Assembly (NCBI GenBank): GCA_965200175.1
Contig: OZ241345.1
Span: forward strand, 62,001-126,000
Direction: 5' to 3'
Length of the DNA stretch: 64,000 nucleotides
Origin: Azophilus sp026709365
Lineage (GTDB): Bacteria > Pseudomonadota > Gammaproteobacteria > Pseudomonadales > Azotimanducaceae
The notes under the pieces were generated by a model that saw only the letters and a program-made list of their open reading frames with translations, was not told the origin of the DNA and searched no databases. The translations under genes were made by a program, and so were the position numbers. Below, one piece after another: positions 40,621-49,838 of this stretch. Numbering within the stretch: position 1 is the stretch's first letter; each line of letters starts with the position of its first letter.

Positions 40621-43600
40621 CGCTGACGCCAACCGCGGAGGGTGTGCTGACCGGCCGTTGGGTGTGGCGCACCACCGAGGGGCTCGCCACCGTCAACGGC
40701 CAGCCGTTCGCGATGCAGAGCGGCCGGGACTACAAGGCGGCGTTCAGCCACGACGCGCCGGGGGTTCGGGCCTACGGACTGATGGTCTCCCACGGGGTCA
40801 ACCAAGCGGCGGGCGAGACCGGCGGGGTCGTCGAGGTGCGCTGGCTGCCCACCGTCATGCTTATCGCCATTCCGTCCAGCGTGGCGGAAGGCGGCGGCGC
40901 CCAGCGGGTTTCGGTGACGGCGCGGCTGTCGGGCAGACCGGTGGAGGATGTGGCCAAATCGGTGACGGTTCGGCTCGGCGGCGGCACGGCGACCGCTGGG
41001 ACGGACTTCAGGGCGGTGGACGACTTCACGATCCGGCTGCTGGCGGGGACGCAGGGGGCCCTCGGCGGGTTCGAGTTGGTGCCGGTGGCGGATGCGGATG
41101 CGGAAGGCACCGAGACGGTGGCCAAGCCCTCCAACGGCCGGATCACGGGGCCGGGGATTGACTGCGGCGGGCAGGGCGCGGACTGCTCCGAGGTTTACTT
41201 GGATGGCGCATCGGTCACGTTGAAGGCGGCAGCGGATGCGAGCCACCTGCTGGGCGGCTGGACCGGGGACTGCTCGGGCGCGGGCGACTGCGCCTTGGGG
41301 ATGGATGCGGACAAGGCGGTGGGCGCCTCGTTCGGGGCCAAGCGAACGCTGACGGTGGCGCAGCCGTCCAACGGCAGGGTGACCGGCAAGGTCGGCGCGG
41401 CGGCGGTGATCGACTGCGGGGCGGACTGCGTTGAGACGCTGATCGACGGGACGGTGGTGGCGCTGCAGGCGGTGGCGGCGGACGGCCACCGGTTCGACGA
41501 CTGGGGCGGCGCCTGCGCATCGGAGGCGACGGCGTCCTGCTCGGTGGCGATGGATGCGGACCGTTCGGTGAGCGCCTCCTTCGCGGTCGGCTCGACCGCG
41601 GGCCGCTGCGACGAGGCCGTGGTGGACGGCTGCGCGGCGGGGACGCTGAACCGGAGCGCGTTCGGCGACACCCCCTCGCACCACCGCTGGCGCTGCGACG
41701 GCTCAAGCGGCGGGGCGCACTCGCCGCAGTGCGCCAAGGCGAAGGCGGGCTGCGCGGCGGGCGGCCGCAGCTGGAGCGCGGGCGGGCTGTCCTGCTCCGG
41801 CTCGGTGGCCGCGGCGTCGAGCGGCGCGTCGGCGACGGTGCGGGATGGGGGCGACCCGACCCGGGGCTCGGCGCGGTTCCTGTGCGACGACGGGGCTTGG
41901 GTTGGGCAGACGGGCGCCACCTGCACGGTGGACCTCGGCTGCGGCGCCTCGGAGAACAGCTGCCGCACGGCCGGGGTGCGGGCGACCGGCCTGTCCAGCG
42001 CCGCGCCGGTGGACGGCCGGTGCGCGGCCACCGAGACCGCGGCCTGCTGGAGCGGCACGCCCGACCGGAACTCGCCCGCCGACGTCGTCCAGGAGGACGG
42101 GGCTTGCGGCACGAAGCTGAACGAGTGCGAGGGGGGCACCAGCCATTCGCTGTCATCAACCAATGCGGCTTTCCGGTGGGAGTGCCGGGGCATTGACGGC
42201 AAGAAGCGCTGGTCGTGCCTGGGCGCCGATGGCGGGAGCAGCTGGCGCTGTGAATACGGCGGGCGCTCCCGGTCCTGCTCCCTGCCGACATATGCTGTGA
42301 GCGACTACTCGTGCAGCGAGCCCGACGGGACGGCGGACTCCTACGTCTGCCTGCTGTGCAAGTCGGGGTATGCGAAGGACGAGAACGGAGATTGCGTCCG
42401 GGCCTACACGCTGACCGTCGAGGTCTCCCCGGCCAACACAGGCACGGTGACGACAAAGGATACTCTGGACGGGGGCTTCAACTGCCCCCAGGAGTCCTGC
42501 TCGGAGGCCGTTAGGGCCGACAAGCAGGTCACCCTTTCGGTGGCCGCGAAGGACGGGTACGACTGCGGCCCAGGCACCGTCTCCGTCTTGATGAACTCGG
42601 ATAAGACTGTGGAGGTGAAATGCACCACAGTGCCCGTAAAGCAAATGCACGAACTGACCGTCGTGGTCAACCCGGCCAACGCGGGCACGGTGACGACAAA
42701 GGACACTCTGGAGGGGGACTTCAGCTGCACCGCGACCTGCTCGGAGGAGGTGGAGGACCGCAAGCAGGTCACCCTTTCGGTGGTTGCGGAGGATGGCTAC
42801 GAATGCTCGCTGGATGATGACGCCTTCAAAATGACGTCGGACAAAACCGTGACGGCGAGTTGCATCAAGCCGCCAAAGTGCGGAGCTGTCGAGATGAATT
42901 GCACTCTTGGAACGGCAAAGCAGGCCGCGGACAGCCTCGTCCCCCCGGTGAACAAATGGACGTGCGCCAACGCTGGCAAGACCAAGAACTGCGAGGACCC
43001 CGCGCCGCCTCCGAGCTGCGACAAAGCCACCGAGAACCTCGCGTTGGTTGGTCAGGAACTCACCTGCGAGTGCAAGGACGGTTTTGTGAGGGACAACGGC
43101 GAGTGCAAGCTGCCCCTCAAGGCCGATGCCGGCGGAAGCGGTGGGCACTACTTGGCTTGGCGCACCCTCCGCAGGCTGCGGGGCGGGGGCTCGATAGTCA
43201 CCTTCACCGTAAGGGTTTCGGCATCAGCGACCGGCGGCGTGCCGCCCTATTCGTTCAAGTGGTTGGGGGCGCGTCTGAACTGGGGCTCCGGCCAGGCGAC
43301 CTACGTCTTCCCGGCCAGAGAAGGGTTTCCGGTTTCCCGGACGGTCACCGTCAGGGACAGCGCCAGCCCTCCGAACACGGACACAGCCACCGCCACGATC
43401 GACACGCTCGAACAGCTGGATTCCGAAGCATCGGCCGGCGGGGGCGAGGACGGGGGCTCTGCGTTCGAGGTGCCGCTCGGCGGCGAACTGGTCCTGATCT
43501 GGGGCGGCGACGGCACGGTGGCGGCACGGTCCGAGGACGCGGGGGTGGCCAGCGTCAGCGTGTCGTCCCCCGCGCTTCTAATCTCCGGATTGGCGCTTGG

Positions 43601-43664
43601 CGAGACGCAGGTGATCGTTGAAGTGGGTGATGGGGCGCTGGTGCTGCCGGTTGTGGTTCGGTGA
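40548..43664 (+). CDS. large cysteine-rich secreted protein with Calx-beta and B-repeat-like modules, signal peptide out of frame
   Basis: The long frame to TGA 43664 encodes about 1,030 residues. A Calx-beta-like segment comes first (VMLIAIPSSVAEGGGAQRVS...GGGTATAGTDFRAV). Two divergent InlB B-type repeats follow (PSNGRITGPGIDCGGQGADC, PSNGRVTGKVGAAAVIDCGA) with GW-type ends such as LLGGWTGDCSG. A long Cys-rich region comes next, then two copies of an NPAN(T/A)GTVTTKDTL module, an EGF-like EDENGDC stretch and a C-terminal Ig-like domain. No start with a signal peptide exists in this frame; the TTG at 40548 is only the first possible start. The signal peptide is encoded one frame off at 40468. 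Either a frameshift mutation, a sequencing error or a switchable junction separates them. Probable role: surface or adhesive protein. Confidence 0.65.
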   Translation: MGRAAARRACRSTCAATAAQGTAVTLTPTAEGVLTGRWVWRTTEGLATVNGQPFAMQSGRDYKAAFSHDAPGVRAYGLMVSHGVNQAAGETGGVVEVRWLPTVMLIAIPSSVAEGGGAQRVSVTARLSGRPVEDVAKSVTVRLGGGTATAGTDFRAVDDFTIRLLAGTQGALGGFELVPVADADAEGTETVAKPSNGRITGPGIDCGGQGADCSEVYLDGASVTLKAAADASHLLGGWTGDCSGAGDCALGMDADKAVGASFGAKRTLTVAQPSNGRVTGKVGAAAVIDCGADCVETLIDGTVVALQAVAADGHRFDDWGGACASEATASCSVAMDADRSVSASFAVGSTAGRCDEAVVDGCAAGTLNRSAFGDTPSHHRWRCDGSSGGAHSPQCAKAKAGCAAGGRSWSAGGLSCSGSVAAASSGASATVRDGGDPTRGSARFLCDDGAWVGQTGATCTVDLGCGASENSCRTAGVRATGLSSAAPVDGRCAATETAACWSGTPDRNSPADVVQEDGACGTKLNECEGGTSHSLSSTNAAFRWECRGIDGKKRWSCLGADGGSSWRCEYGGRSRSCSLPTYAVSDYSCSEPDGTADSYVCLLCKSGYAKDENGDCVRAYTLTVEVSPANTGTVTTKDTLDGGFNCPQESCSEAVRADKQVTLSVAAKDGYDCGPGTVSVLMNSDKTVEVKCTTVPVKQMHELTVVVNPANAGTVTTKDTLEGDFSCTATCSEEVEDRKQVTLSVVAEDGYECSLDDDAFKMTSDKTVTASCIKPPKCGAVEMNCTLGTAKQAADSLVPPVNKWTCANAGKTKNCEDPAPPPSCDKATENLALVGQELTCECKDGFVRDNGECKLPLKADAGGSGGHYLAWRTLRRLRGGGSIVTFTVRVSASATGGVPPYSFKWLGARLNWGSGQATYVFPAREGFPVSRTVTVRDSASPPNTDTATATIDTLEQLDSEASAGGGEDGGSAFEVPLGGELVLIWGGDGTVAARSEDAGVASVSVSSPALLISGLALGETQVIVEVGDGALVLPVVVR

Positions 43665-43758
43665 GGGACAAAGGTTGAGGAGAAGCAGCATGGTTGTTGG
43701 GTACGGAACCTGCCGATGTAGGCCAGTTGGCGGCTCTTGCAGGCTCGGGGACTGCGTC

Positions 43759-46548
43759 ATGTCGGCGCGCTGTTGGTTGGCGTTGCTGTGCGCCTTGCGC
43801 CTTGGCTTGTTTCGACTTGCGTTGGCCTTCGCGCTGGCATTGACGGTCGCGGGCTGCGGAGGCTCGGGGGGTGGGCAGTCCTCCCAGCCCTCCCCGCCGG
43901 AGGTTCCGTCGGCCGTGGACACGGACCGCGACGGGACGCCGGACGCTTCCGACCCTGACGACGACAACGACGGGGTGGGGGACGCGGATGATGCGTTCCC
44001 GCTGGATCCGGACGAGTGGATTGACACGGACGGCGACGGCACGGGCGACAACGCGGATGCCGACGACGACAACGACGGGGTGGGGGACGCGGACGATGCG
44101 TTCCCGCTGGACCCGGACGAGTCGGTTGACACGGACGGCGACGGCACCGGGGATAACGCGGACGCTGACGACGACAACGACGGGTTCGCGGACGAGGTCG
44201 ACCCGCATCCGCTGGATCCCGACCGGGGGCCGGAGCCCGTTTCGATTCCGGACCCTGCCCTGCGCCACGCCGTACTCGAAAAATTGGGGAAGGGTCCCGG
44301 CACGGAGGTTTACCGGCACGAGATGGCGGGAATCGGCGAATTGCTTGCTGGCAGATACGGGATTGCCTCCTTGGAAGGCATGCAGTTCGCCAGGGGTTTG
44401 CGGAGGCTTGTCGTTTACGAAAACCCGGTCAGCGATCTGACGCCGCTATCGGACCTGCCTGAACTGGCCGAATTGGACATAAGCAGCACTCAAGTTCGCG
44501 ACTTCACGCCGCTACGGAACCTGCCAAAGCTCCGAATACTCAGTGTCCGCGACAACAACATTGCCGACCTGGCTTGGCTGTCAGGACTAACGGAATTGAC
44601 GGTTTTGAGTATCGGGACAAACAATATCGCTGACCTCTCGCCGCTATCCGGCCTTTCCAACCTTTCCTATCTGTACATCTGGAACAATCAAATTTCGGAT
44701 CTTGCGCCCCTTGGGAAGTTAACTTCGCTTAGGAGCTTGGATCTGGCCAAGAATCGAATTGCCGATCTGACGCCCTTGTCGAACCTGAGCGGTCTGAGAA
44801 GGCTCGTGCTATCACGAAATGCAGCATTGGCCGATATCGCGCCGCTGTCGTCCCTGACGTCCCTGGAAGAACTGCTGCTAGGCGACCTTCCGAACTTGGT
44901 TGACTTGGAGCCGCTGTCATCGCTCGCCAAGCTTCAGAGACTCAGTTTGGCCCTTACCCAATATACGATTCGGTCGCCGGGCGAACTGGCACCTATCAGT
45001 CTTTTGGGCAACACGATTCCGCGGCCGCGCGATCTGGCACCCATCAGGCTTTTGGGCAACTTGGTTAGCTTGAATCTCTTCAACAACAACCTATCCGACG
45101 TGAAGCCACTCGCAGGACTCCCCGCACTGGAATGGCTTGGGCTCTTCAAGAACCAAATCTCTGATATATCGGCGCTCGCGAAGCTACCATCCATCAACAC
45201 AATGGTGCTTGGAGACAACTACATCTCCGATCTCTCGCCGTTGGTTGACAATCCGGCGCTGAACGAGGGCGACGATTTAAGCGTTGGGCGCAACCCTCTT
45301 AACGTCGCGTCGATCGACTCGCACATCCCCGCGCTTCGCGACAGGGGTGTCGAGGTCTCATTTGATACGCCCGCGGTTCGCGTCAGCGACGGACCTCGAA
45401 TTCACAAGGATAATCTGCTCGTGCTACCGGTTCCGGGTGACCTGATAACCGGCCAGGGCTGGTCGATCCGCGACGTTGCTCGACGATTCTACGATCACTT
45501 TGAGGATGCCTTCGACTTTCTGATGGTGATTAGGGCGGGAGAGCGAATTGTGGACCGTTACGCCTTCTACTGGATCTCGAATGACGTTCAGGGGATCGGC
45601 ATCTCGGAATTTGTGAGCTCAGTGGACTACGGTTCGGTGGGCAGGCTTCAAATGGTATTCGACTTTCCCACGACCGAACTTGTGTTTCGCGGCGGTCCGG
45701 CGCTCAATGGAGTCACGTACCGATGGGCCAATTACATTGTGGGGCCGACTTTTGATTGGGGGTTCACCAGCGCCAATGGCGTACTCGGAGGGTTCCGGGC
45801 GGAGCGCTTGGTGGACTTGGGTGGTGGACGCTACTCGGCGGGTGACTTCAACCTGATCGACAACGATGTCCCGTACAGCCCCATCGAGCTGTACTTGGCC
45901 GGCTTCATCCCGCCCGGTGAAGTGCCCGATCTGCTGGTTGCGGAGGATGCGGAATACCTCCGTGAGGATGGGCGCTTGGTGCTCAGCGACGACGGCCATG
46001 CCATCTTCACCGCATCGCGCATTGCGAGGCGCTCAGTGGAGGACATCGTCGCGGAGCACGGCATCCGTGCGCCGGACCACACGCGAAGCCAGCGGGCGTT
46101 CCGGGCCGCGGCGATACTGCTGATAGACCAAGCGAATCCAGCCTACACTTCCCGGCTCGACGAGCTTAGCGAGGATGTGGCTTCGTTCTCGCTTGCTGAG
46201 GAGAGGGGTCCGCAGGACGACTTCTACAACTTCTACCAGGCCACCGGCGGACGGGCGACGATGGCGATGGGCGGCCTGTCGGAGTTCAACACCGGAACTC
46301 CGGTGCCGTCCACGCCGGCGCGGACATCCGCCCGGTCGGCTCGGGGGCACGATGGCCACGAGGTGGTTGGCCAACCCCGGTCCGGCCGCCTTTTTCAGGA
46401 GCTTCAGGGACACCCTCGCCGGCCACAGGGTCCAGAGGGCCGTTTCGGCCCTGCCGGTTCGCACCCCGTTTGGCACAGGCACGAACCCCATGCCGATTTA
46501 CGGATACCATCTGCCGCACAGCCACAGGAGGGATCGGGTAATGAGTAA
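43759..46548 (+). CDS. lipoprotein with thrombospondin type 3 repeats and leucine-rich repeats
   Basis: A 929-residue exported protein. A lipoprotein signal ends in LTVAGC (C33). Acidic calcium-binding TSP3-type repeats follow (DTDGDGTGDNADADDDNDGV, about 45-140), then about ten SDS22/internalin-like leucine-rich repeats (ADLSPLSGLSNLSYLYIWNN and similar, about 200-500). A C-terminal region of unknown fold has LVFRGGPALNGVTYRW and YSPIELYLAGFIPPGEVPDL. ATG 43759 is chosen by codon use, although gaggagaag before ATG 43690 is a stronger ribosome site. The last 90 residues (GRLFQELQGHPRRPQGPEGR) look out of frame, and the stop overlaps the next gene. It may bind host or surface ligands; unknown. 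Confidence 0.75.
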   Translation: MSARCWLALLCALRLGLFRLALAFALALTVAGCGGSGGGQSSQPSPPEVPSAVDTDRDGTPDASDPDDDNDGVGDADDAFPLDPDEWIDTDGDGTGDNADADDDNDGVGDADDAFPLDPDESVDTDGDGTGDNADADDDNDGFADEVDPHPLDPDRGPEPVSIPDPALRHAVLEKLGKGPGTEVYRHEMAGIGELLAGRYGIASLEGMQFARGLRRLVVYENPVSDLTPLSDLPELAELDISSTQVRDFTPLRNLPKLRILSVRDNNIADLAWLSGLTELTVLSIGTNNIADLSPLSGLSNLSYLYIWNNQISDLAPLGKLTSLRSLDLAKNRIADLTPLSNLSGLRRLVLSRNAALADIAPLSSLTSLEELLLGDLPNLVDLEPLSSLAKLQRLSLALTQYTIRSPGELAPISLLGNTIPRPRDLAPIRLLGNLVSLNLFNNNLSDVKPLAGLPALEWLGLFKNQISDISALAKLPSINTMVLGDNYISDLSPLVDNPALNEGDDLSVGRNPLNVASIDSHIPALRDRGVEVSFDTPAVRVSDGPRIHKDNLLVLPVPGDLITGQGWSIRDVARRFYDHFEDAFDFLMVIRAGERIVDRYAFYWISNDVQGIGISEFVSSVDYGSVGRLQMVFDFPTTELVFRGGPALNGVTYRWANYIVGPTFDWGFTSANGVLGGFRAERLVDLGGGRYSAGDFNLIDNDVPYSPIELYLAGFIPPGEVPDLLVAEDAEYLREDGRLVLSDDGHAIFTASRIARRSVEDIVAEHGIRAPDHTRSQRAFRAAAILLIDQANPAYTSRLDELSEDVASFSLAEERGPQDDFYNFYQATGGRATMAMGGLSEFNTGTPVPSTPARTSARSARGHDGHEVVGQPRSGRLFQELQGHPRRPQGPEGRFGPAGSHPVWHRHEPHADLRIPSAAQPQEGSGNE

Positions 46549-47350
46549 ATCGCTGGAAGGCCGGGTGGCGGTCATCACGGGCGGCGCGAGCGGCTTGGGC
46601 CGGGCAACGGCCGGGCGGTTCGCGGCGGAGGGCGCCGATCTGGTGCTGGCGGACTTGAACGCCAGGGCTGGCGAGGAGACGGCGGCGGCCATCACCGCGG
46701 AAACGGGGCGGCAGGTCGAGTTCATGGCCCTTGACGTCACCGACGAGGAAAAGACCCAAGCGCTGATGCGCCATGCCGTCGAAGCCTTTGGCAGGCTTGA
46801 CGTGACGGTGGCCGCAGCCGGCGTGTCGAGCGCGGGCTACACCAGCGGCCAGGTGACCGTGCGCATTGACGACCCGGAGACCAACCACCTCATCAACAAG
46901 CCCGCCGCCGACTGGCGCCGGGTGCTGGACATCAACCTCACCGGCGTGATGCTCACCGCCCGGGCGGCGGCGCAGGCCATGATTGGCTTGGGAAGCCCCG
47001 GCTCGATCATCAACATCGCCTCGATCGCAGGCAGGGTGCCGCTGGCCGGGGCGGCTGAGTACAGCGTCTCCAAGGCGGGCGTCATCATGCTGACGCAGGT
47101 TCTGGGCCGGGAACTGGCGGACCACGGCATCCGCGTCAACGCCATCGGCCCCGGCTTCATCGAAACGCCCATGACCGCGGGCATCCGCCAAGATCCGGAA
47201 AGCTTGGAGATGGTGATGGCGATGACCCCCATGCAACGCTTCGGCCAGCCCCGGGAAGTGGCCAGCACGGCGCTGTTCCTGGCCAGCGACGAGTCGTCCT
47301 ACTTCACCGGGCAGACGCTGTTTCCGGGCGGCGGCATACACGTCGGCTAA
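46541..47350 (+). CDS. short-chain dehydrogenase/reductase (SDR)
   Basis: A 269-residue classical SDR. Cofactor loop TGGASGLG is at about 13-20, LADLN with an acidic residue after beta 2 suggests NAD preference, AAAGVSSAG replaces NAG, catalytic Ser lies in NIASIAGRV, and YSVSKAG supplies YxxxK. PGFIETPMTAGI and ESSYFTGQTLFPGGGIHVG close the fold. ATG 46541 follows caggaggga at good spacing and overlaps the stop of the LRR protein by eight bases. Substrate unknown. Confidence 0.88.
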   Translation: MSKSLEGRVAVITGGASGLGRATAGRFAAEGADLVLADLNARAGEETAAAITAETGRQVEFMALDVTDEEKTQALMRHAVEAFGRLDVTVAAAGVSSAGYTSGQVTVRIDDPETNHLINKPAADWRRVLDINLTGVMLTARAAAQAMIGLGSPGSIINIASIAGRVPLAGAAEYSVSKAGVIMLTQVLGRELADHGIRVNAIGPGFIETPMTAGIRQDPESLEMVMAMTPMQRFGQPREVASTALFLASDESSYFTGQTLFPGGGIHVG

Positions 47351-47481
47351 CCATTGGCGCGCTTCAGGCGGCTATTGAAGCAACTGCACCGATAGCCCCC
47401 CTCGCATGGATATGGGGCCAGCGTTGACGTGCTAAGCGCAGGAGGTAATAATTTCCCATTCTATCGGCGGTATAACTGGTC

Positions 47482-47808
47482 ATGCCCCAAGAAAACGTCA
47501 CGACTTTGCCCCTGACGAATCGGCAGGCAGAGCTTTTGCTTCGGGAATTCGCCAAGGATTCCCGGAGGCTGGTGAACACAATCCAGTACCGAGCTGAAGA
47601 GGTTTGGTTTGAGATGGTTTCATACAACCAAGCCCTGTTGTGCCTGAAGGAGGGGCGCGTCATTGGCAGGCCCGAGGTGGATGAACACGGCAACCATGTC
47701 TGTGTGGCGCATAGGGTATGCGGCGGCTTGGATGTCTTCGTCACCTTTGCAATTGAGCCGGCCAATGAAAAACGGATATTTATATTGAATGTGGAGAATA
47801 CTCAATGA
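47482..47808 (+). CDS. probable toxin of a MqsA-associated pair (DUF4258/RelE-like)
   Basis: A 108-residue protein with the small alpha/beta layout of RelE-fold toxins: an N-terminal helix (NRQAELLLREFAKDSRRLVN), then FEMVSYNQALLCLKEGRVIG, strands VCVAHRVCGGLDVFVTFAIE and a final strand KRIFILNVE, resembling DUF4258 proteins. Its stop overlaps the start of the antitoxin-like gene by four bases (ATGA). In this type the toxin gene comes first, the reverse of VapBC. Sequence is less GC-rich than the surroundings, which fits horizontal gain. The catalytic role is inferred from fold and partner. Confidence 0.6.
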   Translation: MPQENVTTLPLTNRQAELLLREFAKDSRRLVNTIQYRAEEVWFEMVSYNQALLCLKEGRVIGRPEVDEHGNHVCVAHRVCGGLDVFVTFAIEPANEKRIFILNVENTQ

Positions 47809-48269
47809 GCAACGAGCGCTACCATTACGTCGAATGCGGCCTGCCGAACGTTTGGTTGTCTAACGGCTTTGAGCTTATGGAAACGCCTTACGGACAAGGA
47901 GTGTCCATCCGAGACCTCCAAGGCTTGCATCGGTGCATTGCCCGAGTTCTCTGCGACAAGCCCAAGAAACTGACAGGAGCGGAGTTCAGATATCTCCGCC
48001 GAGAGCTCGATATGTCCCAAAAAATGACGGGCCAACTGTTGGGCATCACCGCAAAGCAGGTTCGCAATATTGAGCGTGGCGTTACGCCGATGAAGGAACC
48101 ATACAACTGCCTGATCCGGCATATGTACTTGGCCAAGGACGATCCCAACAACACCTATGCCGAGGTTTTTGAGCGCCTGCGGAACTTGGACTTGGAGTGG
48201 CATGAAACGCTGCAACTCACTAATTCGGAGGACGAGGATTGGTTCTCCAACATCAGGCAGGTCGCCTAG
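47805..48269 (+). CDS. MqsA/HTH-type antitoxin
   Basis: A 154-residue protein. The N-terminal part (YHYVECGLPNVWLSNGFELM, then ETPYGQGVSIRDLQGLH) matches proteins annotated as MqsA-type antitoxins, though only one of the usual zinc-binding cysteines is obvious. The central helix-turn-helix is LRRELDMSQKMTGQLLGITA, KQVRNIERG. It would bind its own promoter and neutralise the overlapping upstream toxin. A C-terminal acidic tail (SEDEDWFSNIRQ) closes the protein. Confidence 0.65.
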   Translation: MSNERYHYVECGLPNVWLSNGFELMETPYGQGVSIRDLQGLHRCIARVLCDKPKKLTGAEFRYLRRELDMSQKMTGQLLGITAKQVRNIERGVTPMKEPYNCLIRHMYLAKDDPNNTYAEVFERLRNLDLEWHETLQLTNSEDEDWFSNIRQVA

Positions 48270-48515
48270 ATTGTCTCCACACTATCGATATCGAGTCGAT
48301 TGACGCTGACGAAGTCAAAACGCCGTGTGGCAGGCTATGCACATGTTCATGCGAGGGGCAAGCTCCTCGCACTCCCTAGCCGAAGGCTCCTCGGAGCAAT
48401 GTAGCTGTTGCCGAAACGGCCATTGGTAATCACACTTGGTTGCGGGGGTAGAACATTAGCATCGACTCGGTTTTGCGCTATTCTGCCCGCTCATGAGGCT
48501 ACTTAGGAGAATTTG

Positions 48516-49493
48516 ATGGCGGAAGCTGCGGACGATTTGCGCAATGCGCAGGAGCGCTTTGAGGAGCGCATCGGGCTGGATGAGCGCGTTGAGCCCAAGG
48601 ACTGGATGCCGGACGGCTATCGGCGCACCCTGATCCGGCAGATTTCCCAGCATGCCCACTCGGAGGTGATCGGCATGCAGCCGGAGGGTGGCTGGATCAC
48701 CCGCGCGCCGTCGCTCAAGCGCAAGCTCATCCTGCTGGCCAAGGTGCAGGACGAGGGCGGGCACGCCCTTTATCTATACGGTGCTGCGGAGACCTTGGGC
48801 GCCAGCCGCGAGGAGATGATCGATGCCCTGCAGGCGGGGCGGGCGAAGTACTCCTCCATCTTCAATTACCCGGCGCTCACTTGGGCGGACATTGGCGCCA
48901 TCGGCTGGCTGGTGGACAGCGCCGCCATCGTCAACCAGATTCCCTTGCAGCGCTGCTCCTACGGCCCCTACGCCCGGGCCATGGTGCGCATCTGCAAGGA
49001 GGAGAGCTTTCACCAGCGCCAAGGCTACGACATCATGCTGACGCTGGCGCGGGGCACCGCCGCGCAGAAGGCCATGGCCCAGGACGCCCTGAACCGCTGG
49101 TGGTGGCCGACCTTGATGATGTTCGGGCCGCCGGACCCCGACTCGGTCCACAACTCGCGGTCCTTCGCTTGGAAGATCAAGCGTCACGGCAACGACGAGC
49201 TGCGCCAGAAGTTCATCGACCAAGCCGTGCCCCAGGCCGAGGTGCTGGGCCTGACCATCCCCGACCCCGAGCTCGCTTGGGACGACGCCAGTGGCCACTA
49301 CCGCATCGGCCCCATCGATTGGGATGAGTTTCAGCGCGTGGTGGCCGGGGACGGCCCCTGCAACCGGCAACGGCTGGCCCAGCACCGGCGCGTGCGGGAG
49401 GATGGCGCTTGGGTTAGGGAGGCTGTCGAGGCCCATGCGGCGAAGGCCCGGGCGCGGGGCGAACCGGCGCGCGTTGGCATGGATGCGTGTTGA
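48516..49493 (+). CDS. paaA: phenylacetyl-CoA 1,2-epoxidase catalytic subunit A
   Basis: Diiron oxygenase subunit that epoxidises the ring of phenylacetyl-CoA with O2. The 325-residue ferritin-like four-helix protein carries its metal ligands in KVQDEGGHALYLYGAAETLG (ExxH) and RICKEESFHQRQGYDIMLTL (ExxH), plus the conserved WWWPTLMMFGPPD. ATG 48516 has aggaga directly upstream. It is the first gene of paaABCDE. A four-fold 15-bp tandem repeat fills most of the gap to paaB. Confidence 0.96.
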   Translation: MAEAADDLRNAQERFEERIGLDERVEPKDWMPDGYRRTLIRQISQHAHSEVIGMQPEGGWITRAPSLKRKLILLAKVQDEGGHALYLYGAAETLGASREEMIDALQAGRAKYSSIFNYPALTWADIGAIGWLVDSAAIVNQIPLQRCSYGPYARAMVRICKEESFHQRQGYDIMLTLARGTAAQKAMAQDALNRWWWPTLMMFGPPDPDSVHNSRSFAWKIKRHGNDELRQKFIDQAVPQAEVLGLTIPDPELAWDDASGHYRIGPIDWDEFQRVVAGDGPCNRQRLAQHRRVREDGAWVREAVEAHAAKARARGEPARVGMDAC

Positions 49494-49500
49494 ACGGTTC

Positions 49501-49560
49501 GGCGTTGCATGGGTTGGCGGTGCACGGGTCAGCGTTGCACGGGTTAGCGTTGCACGGAGC
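49501..49560. repeat. 15-bp tandem repeat, four units, between paaA and paaB
   Basis: Units ggcgttgcatgggtt, ggcggtgcacgggtc, agcgttgcacgggtt and agcgttgcacggagc follow each other without gaps from 49501 to 49560. They differ from one another at 2-4 positions. They lie between the paaA stop (49493) and the paaB start (49566). Confidence 0.8.
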
Positions 49561-49565
49561 GCCGG

Positions 49566-49838
49566 ATGCCGCTGTTTGAAGTCTTCGTTCGCCCCCGGCG
49601 CGGCCTTCAGCATCAACATGCGGGCAGCTTGCGGGCCCAGGATGCGGAGCTGGCGCTCCAGTACGCCCGGGAAATCTACACACGCCGCCGGGAGGGGGTG
49701 AGCCTTTGGGTGGTGCGCTCCTCCGACATCACCGCTTCTCAGGAGGAGGATGCGCCGGCCTTCTTCGACCCGGCCGACAGCAAGCCCTATCGGGATGCGA
49801 CTTTTTACGAATTGCCTGCGGAGGTGAAGGGCCTGTGA
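49566..49838 (+). CDS. paaB: phenylacetyl-CoA epoxidase subunit B
   Basis: Small subunit of the PaaABCE complex. The 90-residue protein MPLFEVFVRPRRGLQHQHAG...DAELALQYAREIYTRRREGV...LWVVRSSDITAS matches PaaB in length and pattern. It starts at ATG 49566, right after the 15-bp tandem repeats. Its TGA overlaps a GTG (GTGA) that opens the first of two 16-codon mini-ORFs leading to paaC. Confidence 0.95.
   Translation: MPLFEVFVRPRRGLQHQHAGSLRAQDAELALQYAREIYTRRREGVSLWVVRSSDITASQEEDAPAFFDPADSKPYRDATFYELPAEVKGL

Noticed and set aside
49501..49560. Short CRISPR-like array
   Set aside because: The units are contiguous 15-mers without spacers; it is a plain tandem repeat. No CRISPR array or cas gene was seen anywhere in the window.
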